A stretch of DNA of 64,000 nucleotides from Granulosicoccus sp. Lineage in GTDB: Bacteria > Pseudomonadota > Gammaproteobacteria > Granulosicoccales > Granulosicoccaceae. The stretch's first letter is position 1, and each line of letters begins with the position of its first letter. Location of the stretch: positions 62,001-126,000 of the forward strand of contig JALZUD010000004.1 of assembly GCA_023301725.1 (NCBI GenBank), given 5' to 3'. Under the pieces are notes generated by a model that saw nothing but the letters and a program-made list of their open reading frames with translations, was not told where the DNA came from and did not search any database. This document shows, piece after piece, positions 15,181 to 23,527 of the stretch. Made by a program: the position numbers and the translations under genes.

Positions 15181-16392
15181 TTAAAGTACGTGCAGTGTAT
15201 CCCAGCAGGCTCCCATAGTGTGGTAATCCGTCTTGCCAGGAGGAGACTTAATCGTGTCGTAAGAGCCACCATCGCGTCGTTTTACGCGGAACCATGCTCC
15301 ATGCTGATGATCAATAAGGTGTTGCCAGCTATAGTTCCATAGTAGGTTGTAGTAGTCCACGTACGTAGTGTTCTGCGTAACTTTGTACAAGCGCCAAGCT
15401 GCTGCTTGCGCCTCTGCATGAACCCAGAAATATTTATCAGTGCTTGCAAACGAGTTATCTGGTTTAATCCCGTACACTAATCCGCCATGCTCGTTATCCC
15501 ATCCTTTCGTCATTGCAGTATCAAATAATTCTATCGCCCGACGTACCCAGATGTCGGTGGGCTTATGTTGATTGAGCTGAAGCAAAAGCTTGCTCCATTC
15601 AACTTGATGCCCCGGCTGAAACCCCCATGGTTTGAACAGATCGTCAGGCTTGTCGATGTTATATAACATGTCACTTTTCCAGCTGACGTCGTAGTGCTCC
15701 CAAATCAAGCCATCATGGGCCGATGCAAGATCGATGGCAAAACGTTGTGCTAGCTGACAGGCTCTGTCCAGATAGCGTTGCAAGCCTGTGGCCTCGAACG
15801 CTGCAATCAATGCCTCGCACATATGCATGTTTGCATTTTGCCCTCGGTAGTCATCAAGCACATCGAGAGTGCCGTTGCGTTCGTCGGCGTACGCATTAAA
15901 ATCTGGCTCCCAGAAATGTGATTCCATCAACTGCCAGATTTCATCAATGTGTACCTCAGCTTCAGCAATGCCTGCTTGTAAACAACTGGAGGCAGCTAAC
16001 ATGACAAATGCGTGGCCATATGCCATGGCGCGATTGTCAGTAACGATACCGTCCTGTACCAACCAAGCATAGTGGCCTGCGGGCTGACGATGCACTCGGG
16101 TGAGAAAATCCAGACCACTACGTGCCCACTCGCGATAGTGTTTGGTGTTGTAGTGGCGGTATGCATTGGCGTAATTGATGACAAAACGCGTGGAGCTGAC
16201 CAAATGCCTAGTGCCCCTGTCGTACACCGAACCATCATCTAAAAAGCACTGATGAAAGCCCCCATCGTTCGCGCGAGCATTAGCCTCGTAAAAGTCGAGA
16301 ATAGAATGTACGTGTTGATTTAAAAAACTCGCTGAACAGAAATCTGGTGCTTCGGGTGTGTGCATGGCGTTCAAAGCGTCGCTGGTTGGCAA
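15181..16392 (-). CDS. AGE-family sugar epimerase/isomerase (N-acylglucosamine 2-epimerase or mannose isomerase type)
   Basis: A 403-residue (alpha/alpha)6-barrel protein of the AGE/cellobiose-epimerase superfamily, the same length as YihS and D-mannose isomerase. Visible conserved stretches are NANMHMCEALIAAFE, the active-site His in PGHQVEWSKLLLQL, HAEAQAAAWRLY and the C-terminal WFRVKRRDG. These enzymes interconvert aldoses and ketoses or 2-epimers through histidine general acid/base chemistry. Mannose isomerase (mannose to fructose) or the related sulfoquinovose isomerase are the best guesses, not epimerisation of acyl-amino sugars. A second ATG, ten codons in, is an alternative start. 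The receiver gene downstream (14 bp) is probably cotranscribed. Confidence 0.86.
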   Translation of the reverse strand: MPTSDALNAMHTPEAPDFCSASFLNQHVHSILDFYEANARANDGGFHQCFLDDGSVYDRGTRHLVSSTRFVINYANAYRHYNTKHYREWARSGLDFLTRVHRQPAGHYAWLVQDGIVTDNRAMAYGHAFVMLAASSCLQAGIAEAEVHIDEIWQLMESHFWEPDFNAYADERNGTLDVLDDYRGQNANMHMCEALIAAFEATGLQRYLDRACQLAQRFAIDLASAHDGLIWEHYDVSWKSDMLYNIDKPDDLFKPWGFQPGHQVEWSKLLLQLNQHKPTDIWVRRAIELFDTAMTKGWDNEHGGLVYGIKPDNSFASTDKYFWVHAEAQAAAWRLYKVTQNTTYVDYYNLLWNYSWQHLIDHQHGAWFRVKRRDGGSYDTIKSPPGKTDYHTMGACWDTLHVL

Positions 16393-16541
16393 TGTTGGTC
16401 TTTCAAAGAAAGCTGTGGGTAAGCTACCATAGCCCTACCGGTTCTCGTGGTTAGGAACGCCTTGTCAGGAGGGCCTGATGCGGTTGACCCTATGTGGACC
16501 CACCCAATACACGCCTAAATGCCTCAGGAGAGAACAAATCA

Positions 16542-17450
16542 ATGCCGCTATCAATGAATAAGGACGTGTTTATCACCTGCGCTGTTACGGGTGCTGGAGC
16601 CACACAAGATAAGAGCCACCTGGTACCACGTTCACCCGAGCAAATTGCGGATAGTGCCATAGCGGCTGCAAAAGCCGGTGCTGCCATTGTCCACTGCCAT
16701 GTGCGTGACCCTGAAACAGGTGCGCCACGCCGCGACCTCGCATTGTATCGCGAGCTTACCGAACGCATTCGTGCGGCAGATGTGGACGTGGTGCTTAACC
16801 TGACGGCAGGTGTGGGTGGCGATATGGTGTTTGGCCACACCGAGCAACCTTTGCCATTGATTGAAGGTACCGATATGGCAGGTGCGTCTGAGCGTGTTGC
16901 GCACGTGCTGGCGTGTCGTCCTGAGATCTGTACGCTGGATTGTGGCACGATGAATTTTGCTGAGAGTGACTATGTCATGACTAACACGCCAGGCATGCTC
17001 AGAGCGATGGGTAAGATGATGACTGAGGCGGGGGTGAAACCGGAAATCGAGGCGTTTGATACTGGGCATCTATGGTTTGCAAAAAACCTGGTTGAAACTG
17101 GAATTCTCGAGGCGGATGCACTGGTGCAGTGCTGCATGGGTGTGCCTTGGGGTGCACCTGACGACTTGAATACGTTCATGGCCATGGTCAACAACATTCC
17201 GGATACATGGACGTGGTCGGCTTTTGCATTGGGTCGTCATCAGATGCCGTATGTGGCAGCTTCAGTGTTAGCTGGAGGTAATGTACGCGTGGGTCTAGAA
17301 GATAATCTAATGATTAATCGTGGCGAGCTTGCCACCAATGCTCAATTGGTTGCGCGCGCAGTTACCATTATCGAGTCATTGGGCGCCAACGTCATTGGGC
17401 CTGAACAGGTTCGTCAAAAACTAAATCTGCAAAAGCGAGATCCTGAGTAA
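16542..17450 (+). CDS. Beta-keto acid cleavage enzyme, probably 3-dehydrocarnitine cleavage
   Basis: A 302-residue BKACE-family (formerly DUF849) Zn-dependent TIM barrel. It condenses a beta-keto acid with acetyl-CoA and splits it; here 3-dehydrocarnitine plus acetyl-CoA should give betainyl-CoA and acetoacetate. Visible motifs are FITCAVTGAG at the start, AGAAIVHCHVRDPETG (metal-binding HxH) and the C-terminal GGNVRVGLEDNL. I chose the ATG at 16542, with AGGAGA ten bases upstream; an upstream frame extension to 16494 lacks support. The carnitine dehydrogenase/thioesterase gene starts 5 bp downstream, which fixes the substrate with fair confidence. Confidence 0.88.
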   Translation: MPLSMNKDVFITCAVTGAGATQDKSHLVPRSPEQIADSAIAAAKAGAAIVHCHVRDPETGAPRRDLALYRELTERIRAADVDVVLNLTAGVGGDMVFGHTEQPLPLIEGTDMAGASERVAHVLACRPEICTLDCGTMNFAESDYVMTNTPGMLRAMGKMMTEAGVKPEIEAFDTGHLWFAKNLVETGILEADALVQCCMGVPWGAPDDLNTFMAMVNNIPDTWTWSAFALGRHQMPYVAASVLAGGNVRVGLEDNLMINRGELATNAQLVARAVTIIESLGANVIGPEQVRQKLNLQKRDPE

Positions 17451-17455
17451 AAAAC

Positions 17456-18931
17456 ATGAAAACAGTTGCTTGTCTAGGGGGTGGAGTTATCGGCGCTGGC
17501 TGGGTCGCACGTTTGTTGGAAAATGGCATCGATGTGCGCTTGTACGATCCCGCCAGCAATGCCAAAAACAGTGTGCAGGCAGTGCTTGACAACGCTGAGC
17601 ATGCCTATGCAAAACTGACTATGGCGCAACGGCCGGTAAAGGGTGTGCTTCTCTGGTGTGAGCAAATAGAAGAAGCTGTGAGTGGCGCTGATCTCATCAT
17701 TGAAAGCGTGCCAGAGCGTTTGGATGTCAAACAGGCGGTATATGCAGAAGCTGAACGCTATGCGGCTGTTGACGCCCTCATTGCGTCCTCCACCTCTGGA
17801 ATCATGCCCAGTGATCTACAAGCTCAAATGCAGCATCCAGAGCGTTTGATCGTGGCGCACCCTTTTAATCCTGTGTACTTGCTGCCTGTGGTTGAAGTGG
17901 TTGGTGGGAAGGCAACTACCACAGCCACCATCGAAAAAGCACAAACGTTCTATCGTGAACTAGGCATGAAACCTGTTCACGTGCGCAAAGAAATCGAAGC
18001 CTTTGTTGCCGACAGACTACTGGAGGCAATCTGGCGAGAATCGCTCTGGCTCATAAAGGATGGCATAACCACCACTGAGGAACTTGATGACATCGTGCGC
18101 TATGGCTTTGGATTACGTTACGCGCAAATGGGTGTTTTCGAAACCTACCGTATTGCCGGTGGCGAGGCAGGGATGCGGCATTTTCTCGCCCAATTTGGTC
18201 CGTGCTTAACCTGGCCATGGACCAAACTGATGGACGTGCCAGAATACAACGATGAGTTGGTTGACCTCATCGCTGGCCAATCAGATGAGCAAAGCGGACA
18301 TTATTCTATCCGTGAGCTAGAGAGAATAAGAGACGATAATCTGGTTGCAATTCAGCAGGCACTTAAAGCTAATCAATGGGGCGCAGGCCTTGTATTGGCA
18401 GACTACGAAAAGACATTGTTTGACAAGGGTGCAAGTCAAGACAGGGCGGAATCAACTATTGATACTTCGCAACCCATACAGACGTCGAGGCGACGTATCC
18501 CACCTGATTGGACCGACTATAACAATCACATGAATGAAGCGCGCTACCTACAGTGTTTTGGTGATGCGACAGACTCATTTATGCGCATGATAGGGTGCAA
18601 TGCAGCATACATTGACAAAGGCAAATCATTTTTTACAGTCGAGACTCATATTCGCCACTTGGACGAGGTACGTGTTAACGAAACTATCTATACCACCACG
18701 CAAGTGCTCAAAGGGGAAGGCAAAAAAATGCACCTCTTTCATCATCTGTACCACGACGATGGTCGTCTGTTAGCCACAGGAGAGCATATGCTGCTACATG
18801 TATCATTGGAATCAAGGTCGGCGTGTTTGCCCGAGGAGGCAGTAGCTGCAGCGCTTGCGGATATAGCCACTCAACACGGTGTATTACCATTGCCAGAAGG
18901 GGCGAGTAGAGCCGTGGGGCAAGCGCTATGA
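17456..18931 (+). CDS. lcdH: L-carnitine dehydrogenase fused to betainyl-CoA thioesterase
   Basis: A 491-residue fusion. Residues 1-320 are a 3-hydroxyacyl-CoA-dehydrogenase-like enzyme: NAD motif CLGGGVIGAGW, the active-site segment IVAHPFNPVYLLPVVEVV, and the helical domain with FVADRLLEAIWRE. Residues from about 340 are a hot-dog thioesterase (PPDWTDYNNHMNEARY, ATGEHMLLHV). Together they oxidise L-carnitine to 3-dehydrocarnitine and hydrolyse betainyl-CoA to glycine betaine, the step before and the step after the BKACE enzyme encoded 5 bp upstream. Such fusions are known for bacterial LcdH. The stop codon overlaps the next start as ATGA. Confidence 0.9.
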   Translation: MKTVACLGGGVIGAGWVARLLENGIDVRLYDPASNAKNSVQAVLDNAEHAYAKLTMAQRPVKGVLLWCEQIEEAVSGADLIIESVPERLDVKQAVYAEAERYAAVDALIASSTSGIMPSDLQAQMQHPERLIVAHPFNPVYLLPVVEVVGGKATTTATIEKAQTFYRELGMKPVHVRKEIEAFVADRLLEAIWRESLWLIKDGITTTEELDDIVRYGFGLRYAQMGVFETYRIAGGEAGMRHFLAQFGPCLTWPWTKLMDVPEYNDELVDLIAGQSDEQSGHYSIRELERIRDDNLVAIQQALKANQWGAGLVLADYEKTLFDKGASQDRAESTIDTSQPIQTSRRRIPPDWTDYNNHMNEARYLQCFGDATDSFMRMIGCNAAYIDKGKSFFTVETHIRHLDEVRVNETIYTTTQVLKGEGKKMHLFHHLYHDDGRLLATGEHMLLHVSLESRSACLPEEAVAAALADIATQHGVLPLPEGASRAVGQAL

Positions 18932-20091
18932 ACTTTGCGCTTACAGAAGAGCAGCAAATGATTGTTAAAACCACGAAAGCCTTCGTGGAAGCTGAGCTCT
19001 ATCCACACGAAAAATCCATAGAAGCCACGGGTGTGCTTGATATGGATCTGGTTCGACAGATTCAGAGCAAAGCTATTGATGCCGGTTTGTACGCGGCCAA
19101 CATTCCTGAAGAATTTGGCGGTGCAGGACTGGATACCCCCAGCTGGTTACTGTACGAAAAAGAACTGGGGCGCGCCAACTATGCGCTGCATTGGACAGCT
19201 GTGGCACGCCCGTCAAACATACTGTGTGCGGGCACACCCGATCAGCGAGCCAGATACCTTGCACCTTGTGTAGCGGGTAAAAAATGGGACTGCCTCGCCA
19301 TGACGGAGCCCGGAGCTGGGTCTGATCTTCGAGGTATGAAGGCGACAGCGGTAGCTGACGGTGATGATTGGGTGCTTAATGGCAGTAAACACTTTATTTC
19401 GCACGCTGATATAGCCGACTTTGCTATTTGTTTTATGGCTAGCGGTGAAGAAGATACCCCTAGAGGTAAAAAGAAGTTAATTACCGCATTTTTTGTTGAT
19501 AAAGGCACTAAGGGTTTTAGCGTGCTTGATGGCTATAAAAACGTGTCGCATCGTGGCTATACCAATTCAGTTCTGCAATTCGATAATTGTCGCATTCACA
19601 AAGAACAAATGTTGGGAGAAGTGCATAAGGGCTTTGATGTCGCTAATGACTGGCTGGGTGCTACGCGCTTGCAAGTGGGTGCCAGCTGCTTGGGCCGTGC
19701 TGAGCGCGCCTTTGAATATGCTGTTGACTACGCCGCCAATAGACATCAGTTCGGGCAGCCCATTGGTAAGTTTCAAGGAGTCTCTTTCAAACTGGCTGAT
19801 ATGGCCATGGAGATGAAGGCCAGCGAGCTGATGATTCTTGAGGCTGGTTGGAAGTATGAACAAGGGACTGCAACAGATGCTGACATGGCGATGGCTAAAC
19901 TGAAAGCCACTGAAATGCTTGCCATGGTGGCTGATGAGGCAATACAGATTCATGGTGGCATGGGCTTAATGGAAGACCTGCCGTTGGAGCGAATATGGCG
20001 TGATGCGCGTATCGAACGAATCTGGGAAGGCACCTCTGAAATCCAGCGTCACATAATTTCGCGTGCCTTGTTAAGAGCCAAAGGCGCGTAG
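18928..20091 (+). CDS. Acyl-CoA dehydrogenase, probably gamma-butyrobetainyl-CoA dehydrogenase
   Basis: A 387-residue FAD acyl-CoA dehydrogenase with the family signatures AMTEPGAGSDLRGM, RHQFGQPIGKFQ, QIHGGMGLMEDLPLERIWRDARI and IWEGTSEIQRHIISRALL. It overlaps lcdH by four bases (ATGA) and precedes a CaiD-like hydratase, so the predicted reaction is gamma-butyrobetainyl-CoA to crotonobetainyl-CoA, feeding the hydratase. It resembles CaiA in size and setting; CaiA normally works as crotonobetainyl-CoA reductase in anaerobic E. coli, whereas an aerobe would run it in the oxidative direction. Substrate is inferred from the operon. Confidence 0.88.
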   Translation: MNFALTEEQQMIVKTTKAFVEAELYPHEKSIEATGVLDMDLVRQIQSKAIDAGLYAANIPEEFGGAGLDTPSWLLYEKELGRANYALHWTAVARPSNILCAGTPDQRARYLAPCVAGKKWDCLAMTEPGAGSDLRGMKATAVADGDDWVLNGSKHFISHADIADFAICFMASGEEDTPRGKKKLITAFFVDKGTKGFSVLDGYKNVSHRGYTNSVLQFDNCRIHKEQMLGEVHKGFDVANDWLGATRLQVGASCLGRAERAFEYAVDYAANRHQFGQPIGKFQGVSFKLADMAMEMKASELMILEAGWKYEQGTATDADMAMAKLKATEMLAMVADEAIQIHGGMGLMEDLPLERIWRDARIERIWEGTSEIQRHIISRALLRAKGA

Positions 20092-20139
20092 CAGCATTCA
20101 ACGTACATTCCTAGTAAATACATCTCTCAACACTATTTT

Positions 20140-20937
20140 ATGACTATGGCAGACGCGACAAGCCCGATAAAAACAACTGTTAATGGTGCTGTTCTGGAGG
20201 TCACACTTGATCGACCAAAAGCCAACGCTGTTGACCTTGCTACCAGTCGAATCATGGGGGAGGTTTTTCAGGATTTCCGCGATAACCCGCAATTGCGTGT
20301 TGCCATCATTACGGGGGCTGGAGCAAAATTTTTCTGCCCTGGATGGGATCTGAAATCTGCAAACGATGGTGATGCTGTGGATGGTGACTACGGCGTCGGT
20401 GGATTTGGAGGCTTGCAAGAACTCCCCGGTCTCAATAAACCGGTCATTGCTGCAATCAATGGCATTTGTTGTGGGGGAGGGTTGGAGATAGCACTGTCGT
20501 GTGATCTTATTCTTGCGGCTGAACACGCAAGCTTTGCATTGCCGGAGATCAACTCTGGCACCGTCGCTGATGCTGCGAGCATTAAACTCCCCAAACGCAT
20601 TCCCTACCATGTTGCTATGGAGATGTTGCTTACCGGGCGTTGGCTAGATTCTGCAGAAGCTGCGCGCTGGGGCATTGTTAACCATGTGTATGCAGCTGAT
20701 GAACTAATGAACGAGGCGCGTATATTGGCTCAACGCTTGGCTGATGGCCCACCACTGGTCTTTGCTGCTATTAAAGAAATTGTGCGTGATGCAGAAGATT
20801 CAAAGTTTGCCGATGCGCTTAACAGAGTCACCAAGCGCCAACTGCCCACCGTTGACAAGCTCTATGGGTCGGAAGATAACCTAGAAGGCTTTAAAGCGTT
20901 TGCAGAAAAGCGGGACCCAGTCTGGAAGGGGCGTTAG
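20140..20937 (+). CDS. caiD: Crotonobetainyl-CoA hydratase (CaiD-like)
   Basis: A 265-residue crotonase-fold enzyme that adds water to crotonobetainyl-CoA to give L-carnitinyl-CoA. Unusually close agreement with CaiD as I remember it: EVTLDRPKANAVD near the start, FRDNPQLRVAIITGAG, FCPGWDLKSA, and the identical C-terminal tail AFAEKRDPVWKGR. The oxyanion-hole segment is GICCGGGLEIALSCD and the acid/base Glu lies in FALPEINSG; downstream the usual GIVPDSGG is replaced by GTVADAAS. The gene ends a + strand operon with the BKACE, LcdH and acyl-CoA dehydrogenase genes. A CoA-transferase or ligase (CaiB/CaiC) is not in the window. Confidence 0.87.
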   Translation: MTMADATSPIKTTVNGAVLEVTLDRPKANAVDLATSRIMGEVFQDFRDNPQLRVAIITGAGAKFFCPGWDLKSANDGDAVDGDYGVGGFGGLQELPGLNKPVIAAINGICCGGGLEIALSCDLILAAEHASFALPEINSGTVADAASIKLPKRIPYHVAMEMLLTGRWLDSAEAARWGIVNHVYAADELMNEARILAQRLADGPPLVFAAIKEIVRDAEDSKFADALNRVTKRQLPTVDKLYGSEDNLEGFKAFAEKRDPVWKGR

Positions 20938-21000
20938 TTCGGGCACAAGTGGCTCTCTATTTGCCTGCTATAGTACCGACTTTCAAACACGCTGCCCCTC

Positions 21001-22419
21001 ATGGAAAATAACGTCAGTAGTCGTTCAACACTTACCAAAGCGTTGAGGCTGAATTTAGACGAAAAAAAGTACGGCACAATTGCTGAAATCGGGGCTGGGC
21101 AGGAAGTTGCGCGACAGTTCTTTTTGGCAGGTGCGGCTGCTGGTACTGTGGCTAAATCTATTTCTGCCTACGATATGCAGTTTTCTGATGCCATCTACGG
21201 CACGCAGGAAGGCGGCAGGTACGTCAGCAAGGCACGCGTCAAAGCCATGTTGGATAAAGAATTTGAACTGGTGGTGTCGCGTCTGAGTAAAACGCGACCC
21301 CGAGCCTCACGGTATTTTTCGTATGCTGCGACTGTATCTGCGAAAAGCTTCAATCGCACAAATGAATGTCATGCCTGGTGTGGTATTCGCGTGCAGATGT
21401 ACCCGCAGGCTGAGCCATCGGATATTATCGTGCATGTGCGCATGCTTGAGGATACTGCTGAGAAACAACAAGATACTCTAGGTGTTTTGGGCATTAACCT
21501 CATCTATGGGGCGTACTATTACTACGAAAACCCTCGCATGTTAATCGACTCACTTACCGATAGTTTGTCGAGTGGCGTCATCGAGATCGATTCCATCGAG
21601 TTCAAAGGTCCCTACTTTGAGGATATGGGTAACCGGGCTACAAACCTGTACCTGATCAGAAGTTGGAAAACACGCGCCATTATGTTTACCCCAGACGGTC
21701 AGGTAGCGGTGCCTGCCGAGATGCTCTACAAGAAAAACGTGCTGACCACGCGCGGCTCATTCAAGCCAGTTACTAAGTTGAACAGCAACATGATTCAGCA
21801 AGGTTTTGAGGAGTTCAAACAATTAGACGATGTCGATGATGACAATACGATTGTGCTTGCAGAGATATCACTGAACGATAGCTACGGCAAAGATCTACTT
21901 GTGCCCGAAGAAGATTTGGTGACACGAGTTGAGCTGCTAAATGAACTTGGCTACAGCGTTATGGTGTCAGACTACACGCGCTACTTTTCTTTAAGAGCGT
22001 ACTTTCGTCAGTACACAGCACGACAGATTGGCATCGTGCTGGGAATGGTCAATATCAAAGAAATATTTGACGAAAAAAAATACGTGGGAGTTGAGGGAGG
22101 GATTCTAGAGGGGTTTGGTAAATTGTTTCCTGACAACACTCGCTTGTTTGTTTATCCCGAGCTAGATGCCAGTAACAGTAATAGCTTGCACGACTTTACT
22201 GATATCAAAGTGCAGGACAATATGCGCTACCTCTATCAACATTTACTAGAGAATGAATTCATCACAGGCATTGAATGTAGTGATACGTCTCTTCTGGAAA
22301 TTTATTCGCGTGATGTATTGTCCCAACTACCCAATGGTCGGGGTAGTTGGGAGTCGCAGTTGGCTGACACAACGGCGCAACGCATTATTGAAGGTAAGTT
22401 ATTTGGCTATCGTGGTTAA
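21001..22419 (+). CDS. Conserved protein of unknown function, 472 residues
   Basis: I recognise this as a conserved cytosolic-looking family but cannot assign a function. There is no signal peptide and no membrane span. Well-formed segments include YGTIAEIGAGQEVARQFF, AGTVAKSISAYDMQFSDAIYG, GVLGINLIYGAYYYYENP and MLYKKNVLTTRGSFKPVT, with a nearly repeated IGIVLGMVNIKEIFDEKKYV further on. The GAGQEVAR stretch is reminiscent of a nucleotide-binding turn, but no full Rossmann or P-loop pattern follows. I recall homologues being labelled TonB-dependent receptor, which the sequence does not support. It starts 63 bases after the carnitine operon and may be read through from it. Confidence 0.75.
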   Translation: MENNVSSRSTLTKALRLNLDEKKYGTIAEIGAGQEVARQFFLAGAAAGTVAKSISAYDMQFSDAIYGTQEGGRYVSKARVKAMLDKEFELVVSRLSKTRPRASRYFSYAATVSAKSFNRTNECHAWCGIRVQMYPQAEPSDIIVHVRMLEDTAEKQQDTLGVLGINLIYGAYYYYENPRMLIDSLTDSLSSGVIEIDSIEFKGPYFEDMGNRATNLYLIRSWKTRAIMFTPDGQVAVPAEMLYKKNVLTTRGSFKPVTKLNSNMIQQGFEEFKQLDDVDDDNTIVLAEISLNDSYGKDLLVPEEDLVTRVELLNELGYSVMVSDYTRYFSLRAYFRQYTARQIGIVLGMVNIKEIFDEKKYVGVEGGILEGFGKLFPDNTRLFVYPELDASNSNSLHDFTDIKVQDNMRYLYQHLLENEFITGIECSDTSLLEIYSRDVLSQLPNGRGSWESQLADTTAQRIIEGKLFGYRG

Positions 22420-22437
22420 CGCATTGTAGGGTGATTA

Positions 22438-23430
22438 CTACGCGTTAACATCAACGACTACTCGTCCGCGAACCTGTCCTTTTAATATCTGCTTACCAAG
22501 CTCTGGTAGATCACTCAGGGTGGCAGGTGTGACCATAGCTTCCAGTTTTTCCATGGGCAGTGATTGTGTCAATCGTTGCCAGGCGCGTAAACGATTGTCA
22601 AAGGGTTGCATGACAGAGTCGATACCAAGAAGATTCACACCGCGTAACAAAAACGGGATAACTGTGGCCGGAAGTTGAGCGCCTCCAGCAAGCCCCACGG
22701 CTGCGACTGATGCGCCGTATTTCATCTGTCCTAGCACTCTTGCCAGCATGTCGCCGCCAACAGCATCTACGCAGCCAGACCAGCTTTCAGCTTCCAATGG
22801 TCGTTTCACTGTTTCGTTGATTTCGCTGCGATCAACGATGGTTGTGGCGCCTAGAGAGCGCAAATAGTCAGCGGCTTCAGGCCTGCCTGTTACTGCCGCC
22901 ACTTCAAAACCCAGATTGCTCAAGATAGCAACGGCCACTGAACCGACACCACCTGCGCCCCCTGTTACCAGCACAGGCCCTTGGTCAGGCTCTAAGCCAT
23001 GATCCTGAAGTGCCATAACCGCCAGCATAGCCGTAAAGCCTGCAGTGCCCACAGCCATTGCTTGCTGCGTGCTGATGCCTTCGGGCAGCGGCACTAGCCA
23101 TTCACCCTTAACGCGAGCTTTTTGCGAGTAGCCACCCCACCAGGCCTCTCCAACACGCCATCCAGTGAGCACCACTTTGTCACCTTGTTTGTAATCCTTG
23201 TTAGATGACTCAGCTACAGTACCGGCAAGATCAATTCCCGGAATATGTGGATAATTTCTTACCAATCCGCCGCCTGGGCCGACGCACAGACCGTCTTTGT
23301 AATTCAGCGTGGAGTAGTCCACGTCGATGGTTACGTCGCCTTCGGGTAAACGAGATTCGTCGAGTTGTTGAACGCTGGCTGATGTTTTTCCATCGTCATT
23401 TTTTTCTACCAGTAGTGCCTGAAAGCTCAT
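22438..23430 (-). CDS. acuI: Acryloyl-CoA reductase, MDR family
   Basis: NADPH-dependent zinc-free medium-chain reductase that turns acryloyl-CoA into propionyl-CoA, detoxifying acrylate made from DMSP or 3-hydroxypropionate. At 330 residues it matches the AcuI/YhdH group closely: STLNYKDGLCVGPGGGLVR, HIPGIDLAGTV, VVLTGWRVGEAWWGGYSQ, NADPH motif VTGGAGGVGSVA, and the end ILKGQVRGRVVVDVNA. It is convergent with the unknown gene upstream in the window and divergent from the bicupin gene, with a 97-base shared promoter region. AcuI is broadly distributed, so it does not alone prove DMSP use. Confidence 0.92.
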   Translation of the reverse strand: MSFQALLVEKNDDGKTSASVQQLDESRLPEGDVTIDVDYSTLNYKDGLCVGPGGGLVRNYPHIPGIDLAGTVAESSNKDYKQGDKVVLTGWRVGEAWWGGYSQKARVKGEWLVPLPEGISTQQAMAVGTAGFTAMLAVMALQDHGLEPDQGPVLVTGGAGGVGSVAVAILSNLGFEVAAVTGRPEAADYLRSLGATTIVDRSEINETVKRPLEAESWSGCVDAVGGDMLARVLGQMKYGASVAAVGLAGGAQLPATVIPFLLRGVNLLGIDSVMQPFDNRLRAWQRLTQSLPMEKLEAMVTPATLSDLPELGKQILKGQVRGRVVVDVNA

Positions 23431-23527
23431 GCCTGATTCCGTGTGTTTGAGAGTTTATCTAGCCTTGACTTTAGCAGTTCTTGAGCCTGTGGTATCGTCA
23501 CGAGAAAATATCTCTAGAGAATAGCGC

